Source of the DNA: an uncultured Sphingomonas sp.
GTDB taxonomy: Bacteria; Pseudomonadota; Alphaproteobacteria; Sphingomonadales; Sphingomonadaceae
Direction of reading: 5' to 3'
DNA: 64,000 nucleotides
NCBI GenBank assembly: GCA_913775315.1
Contig: CAJYIX010000017.1
Span: 62,001-126,000, forward strand
The translations under genes were made by a program, and so were the position numbers. The first letter of the stretch is position 1. Every line of letters starts with the position of its first letter. Shown here one piece after another: positions 52,795 to 62,170 of this stretch. The notes below the pieces were generated by a model. That model was not told the DNA's origin and did not search any database. It saw nothing but the letters and a program-made list of their open reading frames with translations.

Positions 52795-53409
52795 TCAGTT
52801 CCGGCGCGTCCCCTTCCGTGGGTCGTTGAAACGGAACGTGTTGTCGGAAACGGGCACGTTGAACCGCTGATTTGTCAGGCGGACGGTTGTTCGATTCTTC
52901 TGCGAATCGAGCGCAACCCAGCCCTGCAGCATCAGCCCGCCGGGCGCCGCCGGCTGCCGCTCGAAGATCATCGTGATACGGCCATATTCGGGCCGCTTGG
53001 CGTCATACGCCTCGACGCTCAGGATGTTCGGGCTGCTGCTCGGCACCACCTTGGCGTATTTCGAGATGTCGCGGTTCGGGTCGATCAGCACGCCCAGCGG
53101 CGAATCGCCGATCGGCCAGCGCGACCGCTGACCCACCGAATAGTCGAGGAACCAGATCGCCTTGCCGTCGCCGACGATCAGGATCGGCACGCCCTTTTCA
53201 TACTGGAAGCGGATCCTGCCCGGCTTCTTCAGCGTCAGCGTGCCGTTGAGCACCTTGCCCGAGCGATCGGTCTGCGCGAACGCGGCGGTCATGCTGTCGA
53301 CGGCACGCAGATGCGCCTGAACAGCGGCAAGGTCGCCCTGTTGCGCCTGGGCGGCGGGAACGGCGGCGGAGACGGCGAACAGCGCCGCGACGGGGGCGTA
53401 ACGGATCAT
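52795..53409 (-). CDS. lolA: Outer-membrane lipoprotein carrier protein LolA
   Basis: 204 aa from ATG 53409, which has AGGA 5-6 bases upstream; ATG 53424 is an alternative. A signal peptide ends AAQA/QQ. The mature protein matches LolA: VQAHLRAVDSMTAAFAQTDR, GTLTLKKPGRIRFQYEKG, LIVGDGKAIWFLDYSVGQ, VEAYDAKRPEYGRITMIFE and TVRLTNQRFNVPVSDNTFRF. LolA ferries lipoproteins through the periplasm to the outer membrane, relevant to the several lipoproteins in this window. Confidence 0.93.
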   Translation of the reverse strand: MIRYAPVAALFAVSAAVPAAQAQQGDLAAVQAHLRAVDSMTAAFAQTDRSGKVLNGTLTLKKPGRIRFQYEKGVPILIVGDGKAIWFLDYSVGQRSRWPIGDSPLGVLIDPNRDISKYAKVVPSSSPNILSVEAYDAKRPEYGRITMIFERQPAAPGGLMLQGWVALDSQKNRTTVRLTNQRFNVPVSDNTFRFNDPRKGTRRN

Positions 53410-53495
53410 GGCAGTCCTAGACATGCGAGCGCGCTAGAGGTTCCGCGATGAAGCGAGCGTGAATCGGCCGTTCAGCGCGTGGTTCAGCCTGGAGG

Positions 53496-55814
53496 TCAGG
53501 CGAGCGGCCGGCCCTCCTCGTCCATCAGGACTTCTCGCCGGCCGACATGGTCGGGCTTGGAAACGAGCCCGTCCTTCTCCATCCGCTCGATCAGCCGCGC
53601 GGCAGAGTTGTAGCCGATGCGCAGCTGGCGCTGGAGCCAGGAGGTCGAGGCCTTCTGGCTCTGCGCGACCAGCGCGATGCCGTTGCGGTACATCTGGTCC
53701 TCGGGGCTGTCGCCGCCCACCGGTGCGCCGTCCATGCTGAAATCGGCGTCGCCGTCGGGCTCGTTGGTAACCGCGTCGATATAGTCGGGCTCGCCCTGCC
53801 CACGCCAGAAGTCGGCGATCGCCTGCACTTCCTCATCGCTGACGAACGGCCCGTGGACGCGGGCCAGCGCCTTGCCGCCCGGCATGTAGAGCATGTCGCC
53901 GCGGCCGAGCAGCTGTTCTGCACCCTGTTCGCCCAAAATCGTGCGCGAATCGATCTTCGACGTGACGTGGAAGCTGATGCGCGTCGGCAGGTTCGCTTTG
54001 ATGACGCCGGTGATGACGTCGACCGAGGGGCGCTGCGTCGCCATGATGAGGTGGATACCCGCCGCGCGCGCCTTTTGCGCGAGGCGCTGGATCAGGAACT
54101 CGACCTCCTTGCCCGCGGTCATCATCAGGTCGGCCAGCTCGTCGACGATGATGACGATCTGCGGCAGCGGAGACAGGTCGAGCGTCTCCTCCTCGTGCAC
54201 CGGGCGGCCGTTGTCGTCGTATCCGACCTGCACCTTGCGGCCGAGCTTCTGCCCCTTGGCCTTGGCCGCGCGCACCTTTTCGTTGAAGCTGCCGAGCGAG
54301 CGAACGTTGACGCTCGCCATCATGCGATAGCGGTCCTCCATCTGCTCGACCGCCCATTTGAGCGCGCGCACCGCCTTGGGCGGGTCGGTGACGACGTCGG
54401 CGAGCAGATGCGGGATGCCCTTGTACATGCTGAGTTCCAGCATCTTGGGATCGATCATGATCATCCGGCACTGATCGGGCGTCAGTCGATAGAGCAGCGA
54501 CAGGATCATGCAGTTGAGCCCCACCGACTTGCCCGATCCGGTGGTGCCCGCGACGAGCAGGTGCGGCATCGGCGCGAGGTCGGCGATGACAGGATCGCCC
54601 GAGATGTTCTTGCCGAGCACGATCGGCAGCTGCGCCGACTGGTCGGCGAATCCCTGGCTGGCGATCAGCTCGCGCAGGTTCACCGTCTCGCGCCGCGCAT
54701 TGGGCAGCTCGATGCCGATCACAGTGCGGCCGGGGATCGTCGCGACGCGCGCCGACACCGCCGACATGTTACGGGCGATGTCGTCGGCGAGCTGGATCAC
54801 GCGGCTCGCCTTGATGCCGCTGGCCGGTTCCAGCTCGTACATCGTCACGACCGGGCCGGGGCGCACCCCGACGATCGAGCCGCGGACGTTGAAGTCGTCG
54901 AGTACCGTTTCAAGGAGGCGGGCGTTCCGCTCCAGCGCCGCCTTGTCGACGGTGTTCTTGGCGTTCGCGGGCGCCTGTTGCAGGAGGTCGGCGGGCGGCA
55001 GCTTGTAATTGTCGCGCAGGTCGAGTGACTGCTGTGGCTTCGACGCGGCGGGGACGACTGCGGGCGCGCGCTCTGCGATTTCGGGCGCGGGGCGCGGGTC
55101 GGGGGCGACGGGCTTGCGCGGCGGGGCGGGCATCCGCGGTTCGGGCGCGGCGTCGATCACGTCGTCGTCGACCTCGAAGGGCAAGTCTTCCTCATCCTCA
55201 CGCGCGGCGCGGCGCGGCAGGCGCAGCGCCGGGCGTGGCAGCTCGATCGTCATCCCCCGTGCCCAGAAGATCACGCCGGCCAGCCCCGACAGCGTACCGA
55301 GGCCGCGCATCGTCCAGAGCTCGGCCACCGGATTGCCGATCAGCGCTACGCCCGCGCGCGCCGCCGCGGCGAGCGCCATGCCGAAGATGCCGCCATAGCC
55401 CGCCGGCAGCGCCAGCACCGACCCGCCGACAAGGAAGGCAAGCGCGGTGCCCATCAGCACGACGCCGATGAGGACGCCGCGCAGCATCGCCTTCCACGCG
55501 CCGACCGGGCGGTCGCGCCACAACCGGCTGGCGAAGACGAGGCCGAGCGGCATCATCAGGAAGGCGGGCACGCCGAACAGCGTATAGAGCGTGTCGGCGG
55601 CATAGGCGCCGGGCAGCCCCAACCAGTTTTCCGCCGGGCCGCCCGCCGCGGTGTTCAGCCCCGGATCGCTGGGCTTGTAGCTGGCGAGCGATAGAAGGAG
55701 GATCGCCGTCCCGACGAACAGCGCGGCCGCGCCGAGCAGCGCGGTCGACCGTCGCGCCCCCTCCCGCACCGTATCGCGCCACAAGCGATGCTGGGCCTGC
55801 GCACGGCTGGCCAT
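53496..55814 (-). CDS. ftsK: DNA translocase FtsK/SpoIIIE
   Basis: 772 aa. Four membrane helices in the first ~185 residues, a short Pro-rich linker, then the alpha/beta motor with Walker A GTTGSGKS (about 421-428) and Walker B IVIIVDELADLMM, and a C-terminal gamma winged helix (about 705-772) with STSWLQRQLRIGYNSAARLIE that reads polar DNA motifs. FtsK coordinates chromosome dimer resolution and segregation with septation. The linker is short compared with E. coli. Start at ATG 55814 after GGGGGAT. Confidence 0.94.
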   Translation of the reverse strand: MASRAQAQHRLWRDTVREGARRSTALLGAAALFVGTAILLLSLASYKPSDPGLNTAAGGPAENWLGLPGAYAADTLYTLFGVPAFLMMPLGLVFASRLWRDRPVGAWKAMLRGVLIGVVLMGTALAFLVGGSVLALPAGYGGIFGMALAAAARAGVALIGNPVAELWTMRGLGTLSGLAGVIFWARGMTIELPRPALRLPRRAAREDEEDLPFEVDDDVIDAAPEPRMPAPPRKPVAPDPRPAPEIAERAPAVVPAASKPQQSLDLRDNYKLPPADLLQQAPANAKNTVDKAALERNARLLETVLDDFNVRGSIVGVRPGPVVTMYELEPASGIKASRVIQLADDIARNMSAVSARVATIPGRTVIGIELPNARRETVNLRELIASQGFADQSAQLPIVLGKNISGDPVIADLAPMPHLLVAGTTGSGKSVGLNCMILSLLYRLTPDQCRMIMIDPKMLELSMYKGIPHLLADVVTDPPKAVRALKWAVEQMEDRYRMMASVNVRSLGSFNEKVRAAKAKGQKLGRKVQVGYDDNGRPVHEEETLDLSPLPQIVIIVDELADLMMTAGKEVEFLIQRLAQKARAAGIHLIMATQRPSVDVITGVIKANLPTRISFHVTSKIDSRTILGEQGAEQLLGRGDMLYMPGGKALARVHGPFVSDEEVQAIADFWRGQGEPDYIDAVTNEPDGDADFSMDGAPVGGDSPEDQMYRNGIALVAQSQKASTSWLQRQLRIGYNSAARLIERMEKDGLVSKPDHVGRREVLMDEEGRPLA

Positions 55815-56196
55815 GATGAAATCCCCCGAATGTCCCTGAATCGTAGTTGGAATCATCGCGCCGCACGGGATTGGCGTCAAGGTGGCGAGGCGGGAGCCTG
55901 CCTCATCGCAAACCCGTACCCCGGCGAAGGCCGGAGCCCAGCGGAAGAACCGGCGTGATGACGGCAAACCGCCCCCAATTAAATCCCTGCCTCCGCCGGG
56001 ATACAACGGTGGTTTCGTGCCGCCGCCTCCAAGCCTACCCGTCACCCCGGACTGGTTCCGGGGTCCACCGTGCTACGCAAGCAGCGGCGATTTGGCTCGC
56101 GGAACCGTGGACCCCGGAACAAGTCCGGGGTGACGGGCGAGGCAATGCCCCAAAGCCCGGTGGTCAACAGCCGCGCCGCGCCTTAAGTCTCTCATC
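55815..56196. repeat. 382-base repeat-rich divergent gap
   Basis: No gene is visible between ftsK and the hydroxylase gene. The gap holds a small palindrome CCGGC-GAAG-GCCGG (55921-55934) of the type seen in sphingomonad spacer repeats, and a 31-bp inverted repeat (56038-56068 with 56107-56137, one mismatch). Promoters for both flanking genes must also lie here, but I cannot pick them out. Confidence 0.65.
56038..56137. repeat. REP-like inverted pair, copies 3 and 4
   Basis: Left arm 56038-56068 (CCCGTCACCCCGGACTGG...) and right arm 56107-56137 are reverse complements over 31 bases with one mismatch, separated by 38 bases. Each arm contains the GTCACCCCGGAC core found at 7738 and 19733. Paired, inverted copies like this resemble BIME-type elements. 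Confidence 0.85.
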
Positions 56197-57408
56197 ATGA
56201 CCGATGTGCTCATCCTCGGCGCCGGCCTCGTCGGCACCACCCTCGCAACTGCGCTGGCCGCGCATGGCCTGACCAGCATCGTCGTCGATCCCGCCGACCC
56301 CGCGGCGATCCTCGCCCCCGGCCATGACGGCCGCGCCTCTGCGGTGGCGAGCGCGAGCCACCGGATGCTCGACGCGATCGGGGTAGGCGCGCGACTGGCG
56401 GGCGAGGGCAATCCGATCCGCTCGATCCGCGTGTCGGACGGCCTTGCGCCGGGCAAGCTCGACTTCGTGCCGGACGAGGACGACGGCGCGCTCGGCACGA
56501 TGTACGAGAACCGCACGCTGCGCCGCGCGCTCCACGCCGCCGCCAGCGAATCGCCGCATGTCGACCTACGGATGCAGCGCCGCGCCGTCTCGATCGACCG
56601 CGGCTCGGCGGGCGTCACCGCGACGCTCGACGACGGGGCGGTGGTAAAGGCGCGGCTGCTGGTCGCGGCCGAGGGGCGCCGCTCGCCGACGCGTGAGGCG
56701 GCGGGGATCAACGTCGCGCGCTGGCAGTACGATCACGTCGCGATGATCGCCACGTTCAATCACGAGCATCCGCACGGCGACTGCGCGTACGAGATATTCT
56801 ACCCCGCCGGTCCGTTCGCGATCCTGCCCTTGAAGGACGACGAGCGCGGGCATCGCTCCGCCCTGGTCTGGACGGTGGATGCGAAGGACGCGCCCGGCAT
56901 GCTCAAGCTGTCCGACCGCGCCTGGCTGGCGGAAGCGGAGAAGCGGATGGGCGGGTTCCTGGGCGCGCTCGGCCCGGTCAGCCCGCGGACGAGCTATCCG
57001 CTCGGCTTCCACCACGCCGCGCGGCTGACCGCGGAGCGGCTGGTCCTCGTCGGCGACGCGGGCCACGGCATCCACCCGATTGCGGGACAGGGCCTCAACC
57101 TCGGCTTCCGCGACGTGGCCGCGCTGGTCGAGGTGCTGGTCGAGGGCAAGCGCCTGGGCCTCGACGTCGGCGATGCCGAATTGCTTAAGCGGTACGAGCG
57201 GTGGCGCGGGCTCGACACGCTGATGGTCGCGGGCGCGACCGACACGCTCACGCGCCTGTTCGGCGTGCCGGGCAAGGCGGCGTCGGCCGTCCGCCGCTTT
57301 GGCATCAGCGCGGTCGATTCTATCGCGCCCCTGAAGGCCCGTTTCATGGCCGAGGCGCGCGGCGAGAGCGGCGACCGACCCAAGCTGCTGACGGGCGTGC
57401 TCGCCTGA
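56197..57408 (+). CDS. UbiH/UbiF-family FAD-dependent monooxygenase
   Basis: 403 aa. N-terminal FAD fold VLILGAGLVGTTLATALA, NRTLRRAL in the UbiH/COQ6 pattern, and the second FAD motif GDAGHGIHPIAGQGLNLGFR (about 287-306), which is the UbiH family signature. Likely hydroxylates the ubiquinone ring; which carbon cannot be told. No other ubi gene is nearby. It is followed by a repeat-rich gap convergent with GMC operon 2. Confidence 0.88.
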   Translation: MTDVLILGAGLVGTTLATALAAHGLTSIVVDPADPAAILAPGHDGRASAVASASHRMLDAIGVGARLAGEGNPIRSIRVSDGLAPGKLDFVPDEDDGALGTMYENRTLRRALHAAASESPHVDLRMQRRAVSIDRGSAGVTATLDDGAVVKARLLVAAEGRRSPTREAAGINVARWQYDHVAMIATFNHEHPHGDCAYEIFYPAGPFAILPLKDDERGHRSALVWTVDAKDAPGMLKLSDRAWLAEAEKRMGGFLGALGPVSPRTSYPLGFHHAARLTAERLVLVGDAGHGIHPIAGQGLNLGFRDVAALVEVLVEGKRLGLDVGDAELLKRYERWRGLDTLMVAGATDTLTRLFGVPGKAASAVRRFGISAVDSIAPLKARFMAEARGESGDRPKLLTGVLA

Positions 57409-57413
57409 AAATC

Positions 57414-57534
57414 CTCCCCCGCCAGGGGGAGGTGGCAGCCAAAGGCTGACGGAGGGGGCGGGCAACGGAGCGGTGCGCCCCGGGGCGAGCCCCCTCCACC
57501 GCCTGCGGCGGTCCCCCTCCCCCTGCCGGGGGAG
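57414..57534. repeat. Composite hairpin repeat between convergent genes
   Basis: Two CTCCCCC-N4-GGGGGAG-type hairpins (57414-57431 and 57517-57534) face each other in inverted orientation, and the sequence between them (GGAGGTGGCAGCC ... ACCGCCTGCGGCGG) continues an imperfect inverted repeat. Elements of this look are common in sphingomonad spacers. Its place between two gene ends suggests it terminates transcription in both directions. Confidence 0.7.
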
Positions 57535-57538
57535 AATT

Positions 57539-59233
57539 CTACAGCGTCCCCGCCTTCAGCCTCTCGACTGCATGGGCTGCCGCGCGGGCCGTCAGCGCCA
57601 TGTAAGTCAGCGACGGGTTCTGACACGCCGACGAACTCATCTGCGCGCCGTCGGTCACGAACAGGTTGCCCGCGTCGTGCGCGCGACTGAAGCGATCGAG
57701 CACCGACGTCTTCGGATCGAGGCCCATGCGCGCGCCACCCATCTCGTGGATCGCGCCGCCGCCGGGATTGGGCGTGTCGAGGCCCATGATGACCTGTCCG
57801 CCGGCATGGGTCAGCATCGCCGCCGCCTCAGCCTTTGCATCCGCCAGCGCGGCCTTCTCTTCCGCCCCGAACGCGAACGCGATCTCCAGCGCCGGCAGGC
57901 CGTTTGCATCGACCTTCGTCTTGCTGAGCGTCAGGCGATTGGTCGCGCGGGGCACGCAGTCGGCAAAGGCGACGAGCACCATCCGCCACGGCCCCGGCGC
58001 CTGGAGGCCATTCTTGTAATCCGCGCCGATGCCCGCCTCACGCTTGCCGCGCGTCCAGCTCGATTGCAGCGCGCCACCCTGATAGGAAAAGCCGCGGCTG
58101 TGCCCCTTGCCGTCCACGGTCTCCATGTTGCGGAAGCGCGGGATGACGACGCCGGTCGGCCGGTTGCCGAAGGTCGTGTACCCCTCATAGCCCGGCATCA
58201 TCGCGATCGCCGACAGCGTGCTCGCGTGATCCATGATGTGCGTGCCGAGCACCCCGGACGAATTGGCGAGCCCCTGCGGCATCGCCTCGCTACCCGAATT
58301 GAGCAGCAGGTGGACCGAGTTGAACGACCCGGCATTCAGGAACACCATCCGCGCGGTCGCCGACTTTCGCGTCTTGGTCGCGGTGTCGATCCAGCGGACG
58401 CCGGTCACGCGGCGGGTCTTCGGGTCGTAATCGACCTTCTCGACCACCGCATCGGTCATCAGCGTCAGCCGCCCGGTCTTCTGCGCGGCGGGCAGCGTCG
58501 AGCTTTGCGTCGAGAAATAGGCGCCGTACGAGCAGCCCCGCGCGCAGATCGAGCGGTTCTGGCACGCCGCGCGGCCCTCCTCGTCCTTGGCCGCGGTCAG
58601 GTTGGCGGTGCGGCCGATCGTCAGCCGCCGCTCGGGCCAGCGCGCCATGATCTTCTCGCGCGTCGCCTGTTCGACGACGTTGAGCGCCATCGGCGGCTGG
58701 AACTTGCCGTCGGGAAGCTGCGGCAGGCCCTCGGCTGCGCCCGACACGCCGATGAATTCCTCGACCTTGTCGTACCAGGGTGCCACGTCGGCATAGCGGA
58801 TCGGCCAATCGGTCCCCTGCCCGTCGCGCTTGTTCGCGCCGAAATCATAGTCCGACCAGCGATAGCTCTGCCGCCCCCAGGTGAGCGACCGCCCGCCGAG
58901 CTGATAGCTGCGATACCAGGTGAAGTCGGTGCCCGGCGCGGTGACATACGGATTGGCTGCGTCGTTGACGAAATGGTCCTGCGTGTATTCGTTGAAGTGC
59001 CGGTTCCTGACCTGCACCTGATATTCCTTGGCATAGAGTTCGGCATCGCCGACGCCGCGGAACGGCATTTCCCACGGTGCCTTGGTCTCGTTGCCATAGC
59101 CCGTCTGGTGCTCGATCATCCGCCCGCGTTCGAGCATCAGGACCTTCAGACCCGCTTCGGTCAACTCCTTTGCCGCCCAGCCGCCGGTAATGCCGGAGCC
59201 CACGACGATCGCATCGAAATCAAACTCGCTCAT
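57539..59233 (-). CDS. GMC-family FAD sugar dehydrogenase, large subunit 2
   Basis: 564 aa. Same plan as the protein at 44123-45799: IVVGSGITGGWAAKELTEAG, QLGGRSLTWGRQSYRW, Cys cluster ACQNRSICARGCSYGAYFST, GGARMGLDPKTSVLDRFS, and NPSLTYMALT near the end. Overall it looks related but clearly diverged, so substrate may differ. No own signal peptide. Its ATG overlaps the partner-subunit stop (ATGA), tighter than in operon 1. Expected to oxidise a sugar or glycoside in the periplasm. Confidence 0.87.
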   Translation of the reverse strand: MSEFDFDAIVVGSGITGGWAAKELTEAGLKVLMLERGRMIEHQTGYGNETKAPWEMPFRGVGDAELYAKEYQVQVRNRHFNEYTQDHFVNDAANPYVTAPGTDFTWYRSYQLGGRSLTWGRQSYRWSDYDFGANKRDGQGTDWPIRYADVAPWYDKVEEFIGVSGAAEGLPQLPDGKFQPPMALNVVEQATREKIMARWPERRLTIGRTANLTAAKDEEGRAACQNRSICARGCSYGAYFSTQSSTLPAAQKTGRLTLMTDAVVEKVDYDPKTRRVTGVRWIDTATKTRKSATARMVFLNAGSFNSVHLLLNSGSEAMPQGLANSSGVLGTHIMDHASTLSAIAMMPGYEGYTTFGNRPTGVVIPRFRNMETVDGKGHSRGFSYQGGALQSSWTRGKREAGIGADYKNGLQAPGPWRMVLVAFADCVPRATNRLTLSKTKVDANGLPALEIAFAFGAEEKAALADAKAEAAAMLTHAGGQVIMGLDTPNPGGGAIHEMGGARMGLDPKTSVLDRFSRAHDAGNLFVTDGAQMSSSACQNPSLTYMALTARAAAHAVERLKAGTL

Positions 59234-59868
59234 CCGAAGTCCACCGCGGTCCAGTCGTTGGAAATGGCGCGCGTGCCCGGGGGGTTGGGCAGCGCGGGGT
59301 CGAAGCGGCCGGGGACGGGCTCGTATCGCAGCTCCTGCGACCCGCCGACTTCGCTGGTGTAATAGCCCGTCAGGATCAGCCCCTTGATCGCCTTCCACGG
59401 ATGCGGCGCGCGGCCGTCGCCGGCATAGGCCTCGGCATCCAGCGCGGCGATCGCGGCGGTCTTCGCCGCGGCATCCTTGCCTGCCCAATTGCCCTTGGCG
59501 CGGCGGTCGAGCTCAGCCTCCAGCCAGTCGAGATAGCGAAGGCTCCCGTCGGGCCGCCGCGGCGCGGGCACCCCCGCCGGGATCGCCGCCGCGGCGCCCG
59601 GATCGCGCGTGCCGTCGAGGCCGTGAGCGAGTGCGAGGATGACGAAGTCGCCCGCCCCCACTTCGCCCGCGCCCGGCGTGCCGGTCTTCGGGATGACGAT
59701 CTGCGCCACCTCGCGCATCATCGCGCGCTGGCGCTCGGTCGGCGCGTCGCCGTCCTCGACCTTCGACCAGATCGCGGCGCCCGCGGGCACGCCGACGACC
59801 ATCGCCAGCAACGCCGCCGCACCCATAAACTCGCGCCGGTTCCACGCCCGGCCGCCTTCGCTCGACAC
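59230..59868 (-). CDS. Gluconate 2-dehydrogenase subunit 3-family protein 2
   Basis: 212 aa from a GTG start with GGGAGAGG upstream. A strong Tat signal, WNRREFMGAAALLAMVVG (about 9-26), precedes the subunit-3 domain: RQRAMMREVAQIVIPKTGTPGA, VGAGDFVILALAHGLDG, YLDWLEAELDRRA, IKGLILTGYYTSEVGGSQEL. It should escort the GMC subunit through the Tat system. First gene of the operon; the gap upstream carries an element shared with operon 1. Confidence 0.87.
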   Translation of the reverse strand: MSSEGGRAWNRREFMGAAALLAMVVGVPAGAAIWSKVEDGDAPTERQRAMMREVAQIVIPKTGTPGAGEVGAGDFVILALAHGLDGTRDPGAAAAIPAGVPAPRRPDGSLRYLDWLEAELDRRAKGNWAGKDAAAKTAAIAALDAEAYAGDGRAPHPWKAIKGLILTGYYTSEVGGSQELRYEPVPGRFDPALPNPPGTRAISNDWTAVDFG

Positions 59869-59901
59869 TCGCCTCTCCCGCTCTTGTCCGGGCGGATGAT
59901 G

Positions 59902-59936
59902 CCGAGTCTTATATCAGAATGGAAGTTCTATTTTAT
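59902..59936 (-). promoter_or_regulatory. Control region of GMC operon 2
   Basis: The minus strand carries ATAAAATAG (59936-59928), a likely AT-rich -10, then CTTCC-N4-T-N2-TATA and CTCGG (59925-59902), which parallels the element before GMC operon 1. The ATAAAATAG string also occurs upstream of the Hyi-like gene (42428-42420). Confidence 0.4.
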
Positions 59937-59971
59937 CGAGCGAGCGGGGTCGCACGCCCCGCCCCGCCCCG

Positions 59972-61033
59972 TCATTCGCCGGCGATACCCATCATCCGCC
60001 GGTTGAGCTCTCGATCGACACCCCCCGCGGCGAAGTCGTCGAACGCGTGTTCGGTCACGCGGATGATGTGCGCGTCGATGAACGGCGCGCCTTCGGCCGC
60101 GCCCTGCTCGGGATGCTTGAGCGCACATTCCCATTCGAGCACCGCCCAGCCGGCGAAGTCGTACTGCGCCATCTTCGAAAAGATCGAGGTGAAGTCGACC
60201 TGTCCGTCGCCCAGCGAGCGGAAGCGGCCGGGGCGATCGACCCAGCCCTGATACCCGCCATAGACGCCCGACCGGCCGGTCGGATTGAACTCCGCATCCT
60301 TCACGTGGAAGCATTTGATGCGCTCGTGATAGATGTCGATGTGCGACAGGTAATCGAGCTGTTGCAGCACGTAATGGCTGGGGTCGAACAGCACATTGGC
60401 GCGCGGGTGGTTGCCGACGCGCTCGAGGAACATCTCGTACGTCACGCCGTCGTGCAGGTCCTCGCCCGGATGCAGTTCGAAGGCGAGGTCGACGCCGTTC
60501 TCCTCGAACACGTCGAGGATCGGCTTCCACCGCCGCGCCAGTTCGTCGAACGCGTCCTCGACCAGCCCCGCAGGCCGCTGCGGCCAGGGATAGACGTATG
60601 GCCAAGCGAGCGCGCCGGAGAAGCTGGGATGCGCAGTAAGGCCGAGGCGGCGGCTGGCGACCGCGGCCTTCTTCACCTGATCGACCGCCCACTCTTGCCG
60701 CGCCTTCGGGTTGCCATGGACCGCGGCGGGCGCGAAGCCGTCGAACTGTGCATCATAGGCGGGATGCACGGCGACAAGCTGGCCCTGAAGGTGCGTCGAC
60801 AGCTCGGTGATCTCCAGCCCCTTGTCGACAAGCAGACCTTTCACCTCGTCGCAATAGGTCTGGCTTTCGGCCGCCTTGTCGAGATCGAACAGTCGCCCGT
60901 CCCAGCTCGGGATCTGGACGCCCTTGTAGCCCATGCCGGCGACCCAGTCGCCGATCGCGTCGAGGCTGTTGTAAGGGGCGGCGTCGCCCGCGAACTGGGC
61001 GAGGAAGATGCCCGGTCCCTTGATCGTCCGCAT
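59972..61033 (-). CDS. Sugar phosphate isomerase/epimerase-like TIM-barrel protein 4
   Basis: 353 aa, xylose-isomerase-like barrel, no signal peptide. GVQIPSWDGRLFDLDKA, ITELSTHLQGQLVAVHPAYD, VDLAFELHPGEDLHDG with the metal Glu and His, VLFDPSHYVLQQLDYL, KCFHVKDAEFNPTGRSG and VLEWECAL form the expected metal and substrate sites. The FELHPGED / FDPSH pattern is the same group that accompanies Gfo/Idh dehydrogenases in sugar loci. It follows the Gfo/Idh gene by 10 bases on the same strand. Confidence 0.85.
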   Translation of the reverse strand: MRTIKGPGIFLAQFAGDAAPYNSLDAIGDWVAGMGYKGVQIPSWDGRLFDLDKAAESQTYCDEVKGLLVDKGLEITELSTHLQGQLVAVHPAYDAQFDGFAPAAVHGNPKARQEWAVDQVKKAAVASRRLGLTAHPSFSGALAWPYVYPWPQRPAGLVEDAFDELARRWKPILDVFEENGVDLAFELHPGEDLHDGVTYEMFLERVGNHPRANVLFDPSHYVLQQLDYLSHIDIYHERIKCFHVKDAEFNPTGRSGVYGGYQGWVDRPGRFRSLGDGQVDFTSIFSKMAQYDFAGWAVLEWECALKHPEQGAAEGAPFIDAHIIRVTEHAFDDFAAGGVDRELNRRMMGIAGE

Positions 61034-61043
61034 ATCTCTCTCC

Positions 61044-62159
61044 TCAAACGGTGAACGCGGTCCAGCCGGCGCGGTCGGCGCTGGCCCGGACGGCGGTGTC
61101 GATGAACGCCATGCCGCGAAGCCCGTCGTCGATGCCGGGGATCAGCGAGCCGGGCTCGCCGCGCAGCTGTTTCGCAAAGTCGCGATAGAGGTTGGCGAAC
61201 GCCTCCAGATACCCCTCGGGATGGCCCGCAGGCGTCCGCGTTGCCGCCTGTGCCACGGGGCCGAGCGCCGCGCCGCCGGCGTGGACGATCTCGGTCCGCC
61301 CGTCGAGGCTGTGGAGCGTGAGCGTGTTCGGCGTCTCCTGCCGCCACACCATCCCGCCCTTGTCGCCATAGAGGCGGATGCGCAGGCCATTGAGCTCACC
61401 CACCTCGATTTGACTGGCGAGCAGCACGCCGCGCGCGCCATTGTCGAAGCGGAGGAGAACGGTGCAGTCGTCGTCGAGCGCGCGACCCGGCACGACGGCG
61501 GCGAGGTCGGCGAGCAACTCCGTCACGCGAAGCCCGGTGATGAACTCGGCGAGGTGAAAGGCGTGGACGCCGATGTCGCCGATACAGCCGCCTGCCCCCG
61601 ACCGCGCCGGATCGACGCGCCATTCGGCCTGCTTGCCGCTCGCCTCGCCCGCCAGCCAGCCTTGGGGATACTCGACCACGACCTTGCGAACGCTACCAAT
61701 CGCGCCGGCGGCGACGCGTTCCCGTGCCTCGCGGACCAGCGGATAACCCGAATAGGTGTAGCTGAGGCCATAGGGCAGCCCCGCCTGTCCGACGATCTCG
61801 CCCAGTTCCTTCGCCTCGGCAAAGGTGGCGGTCATCGGCTTGTCGCTCAGCACCGGATAGCCTGCCGCCAGCGCCGCCTTTGCGGCGGGCAGGTGGTGGT
61901 GGTTGGGGCTGACGATCGCGACGAAATCGATGCCGTCGTCCCGCGCCTTCTCCGCGGCGAACATCGCGTCCAGCGACTGATAGGCGCGGTTGGGGTCGAT
62001 GCGATAGGCCCCGCCCCCCTGACGCGAACGTTCGGCGTCGGAGGAGAATACCCCCGCCACCAGCTCGATTTCCCGATCCAGTTCGGCGGCGATGCGGTGG
62101 ACGGGGCCGATGAACGCCCCCGGGCCGCCGCCGATCATTCCCATGCGCAACCGCGCCAT
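61044..62159 (-). CDS. Gfo/Idh/MocA-family oxidoreductase
   Basis: 371 aa. The NAD(P)-binding N-terminus shows [17 protein letters not shown]; the catalytic Lys is in [13 protein letters not shown] (DKP in place of EKP), and [20 protein letters not shown] is the conserved second block. Likely oxidises or reduces a sugar or keto-sugar with NAD(H). It lies 11 bases after the GH3 gene and 10 before the TIM-barrel gene, so the three form an operon. Confidence 0.87.
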   Translation of the reverse strand: MARLRMGMIGGGPGAFIGPVHRIAAELDREIELVAGVFSSDAERSRQGGGAYRIDPNRAYQSLDAMFAAEKARDDGIDFVAIVSPNHHHLPAAKAALAAGYPVLSDKPMTATFAEAKELGEIVGQAGLPYGLSYTYSGYPLVREARERVAAGAIGSVRKVVVEYPQGWLAGEASGKQAEWRVDPARSGAGGCIGDIGVHAFHLAEFITGLRVTELLADLAAVVPGRALDDDCTVLLRFDNGARGVLLASQIEVGELNGLRIRLYGDKGGMVWRQETPNTLTLHSLDGRTEIVHAGGAALGPVAQAATRTPAGHPEGYLEAFANLYRDFAKQLRGEPGSLIPGIDDGLRGMAFIDTAVRASADRAGWTAFTV

Positions 62160-62170
62160 TCGCCTCTCCC

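Noticed and set aside
57473-59362. Open frame of about 630 codons on the plus strand opposite the second GMC gene
   Set aside because: Same reason: shadow of a real gene, starts inside a repeat.
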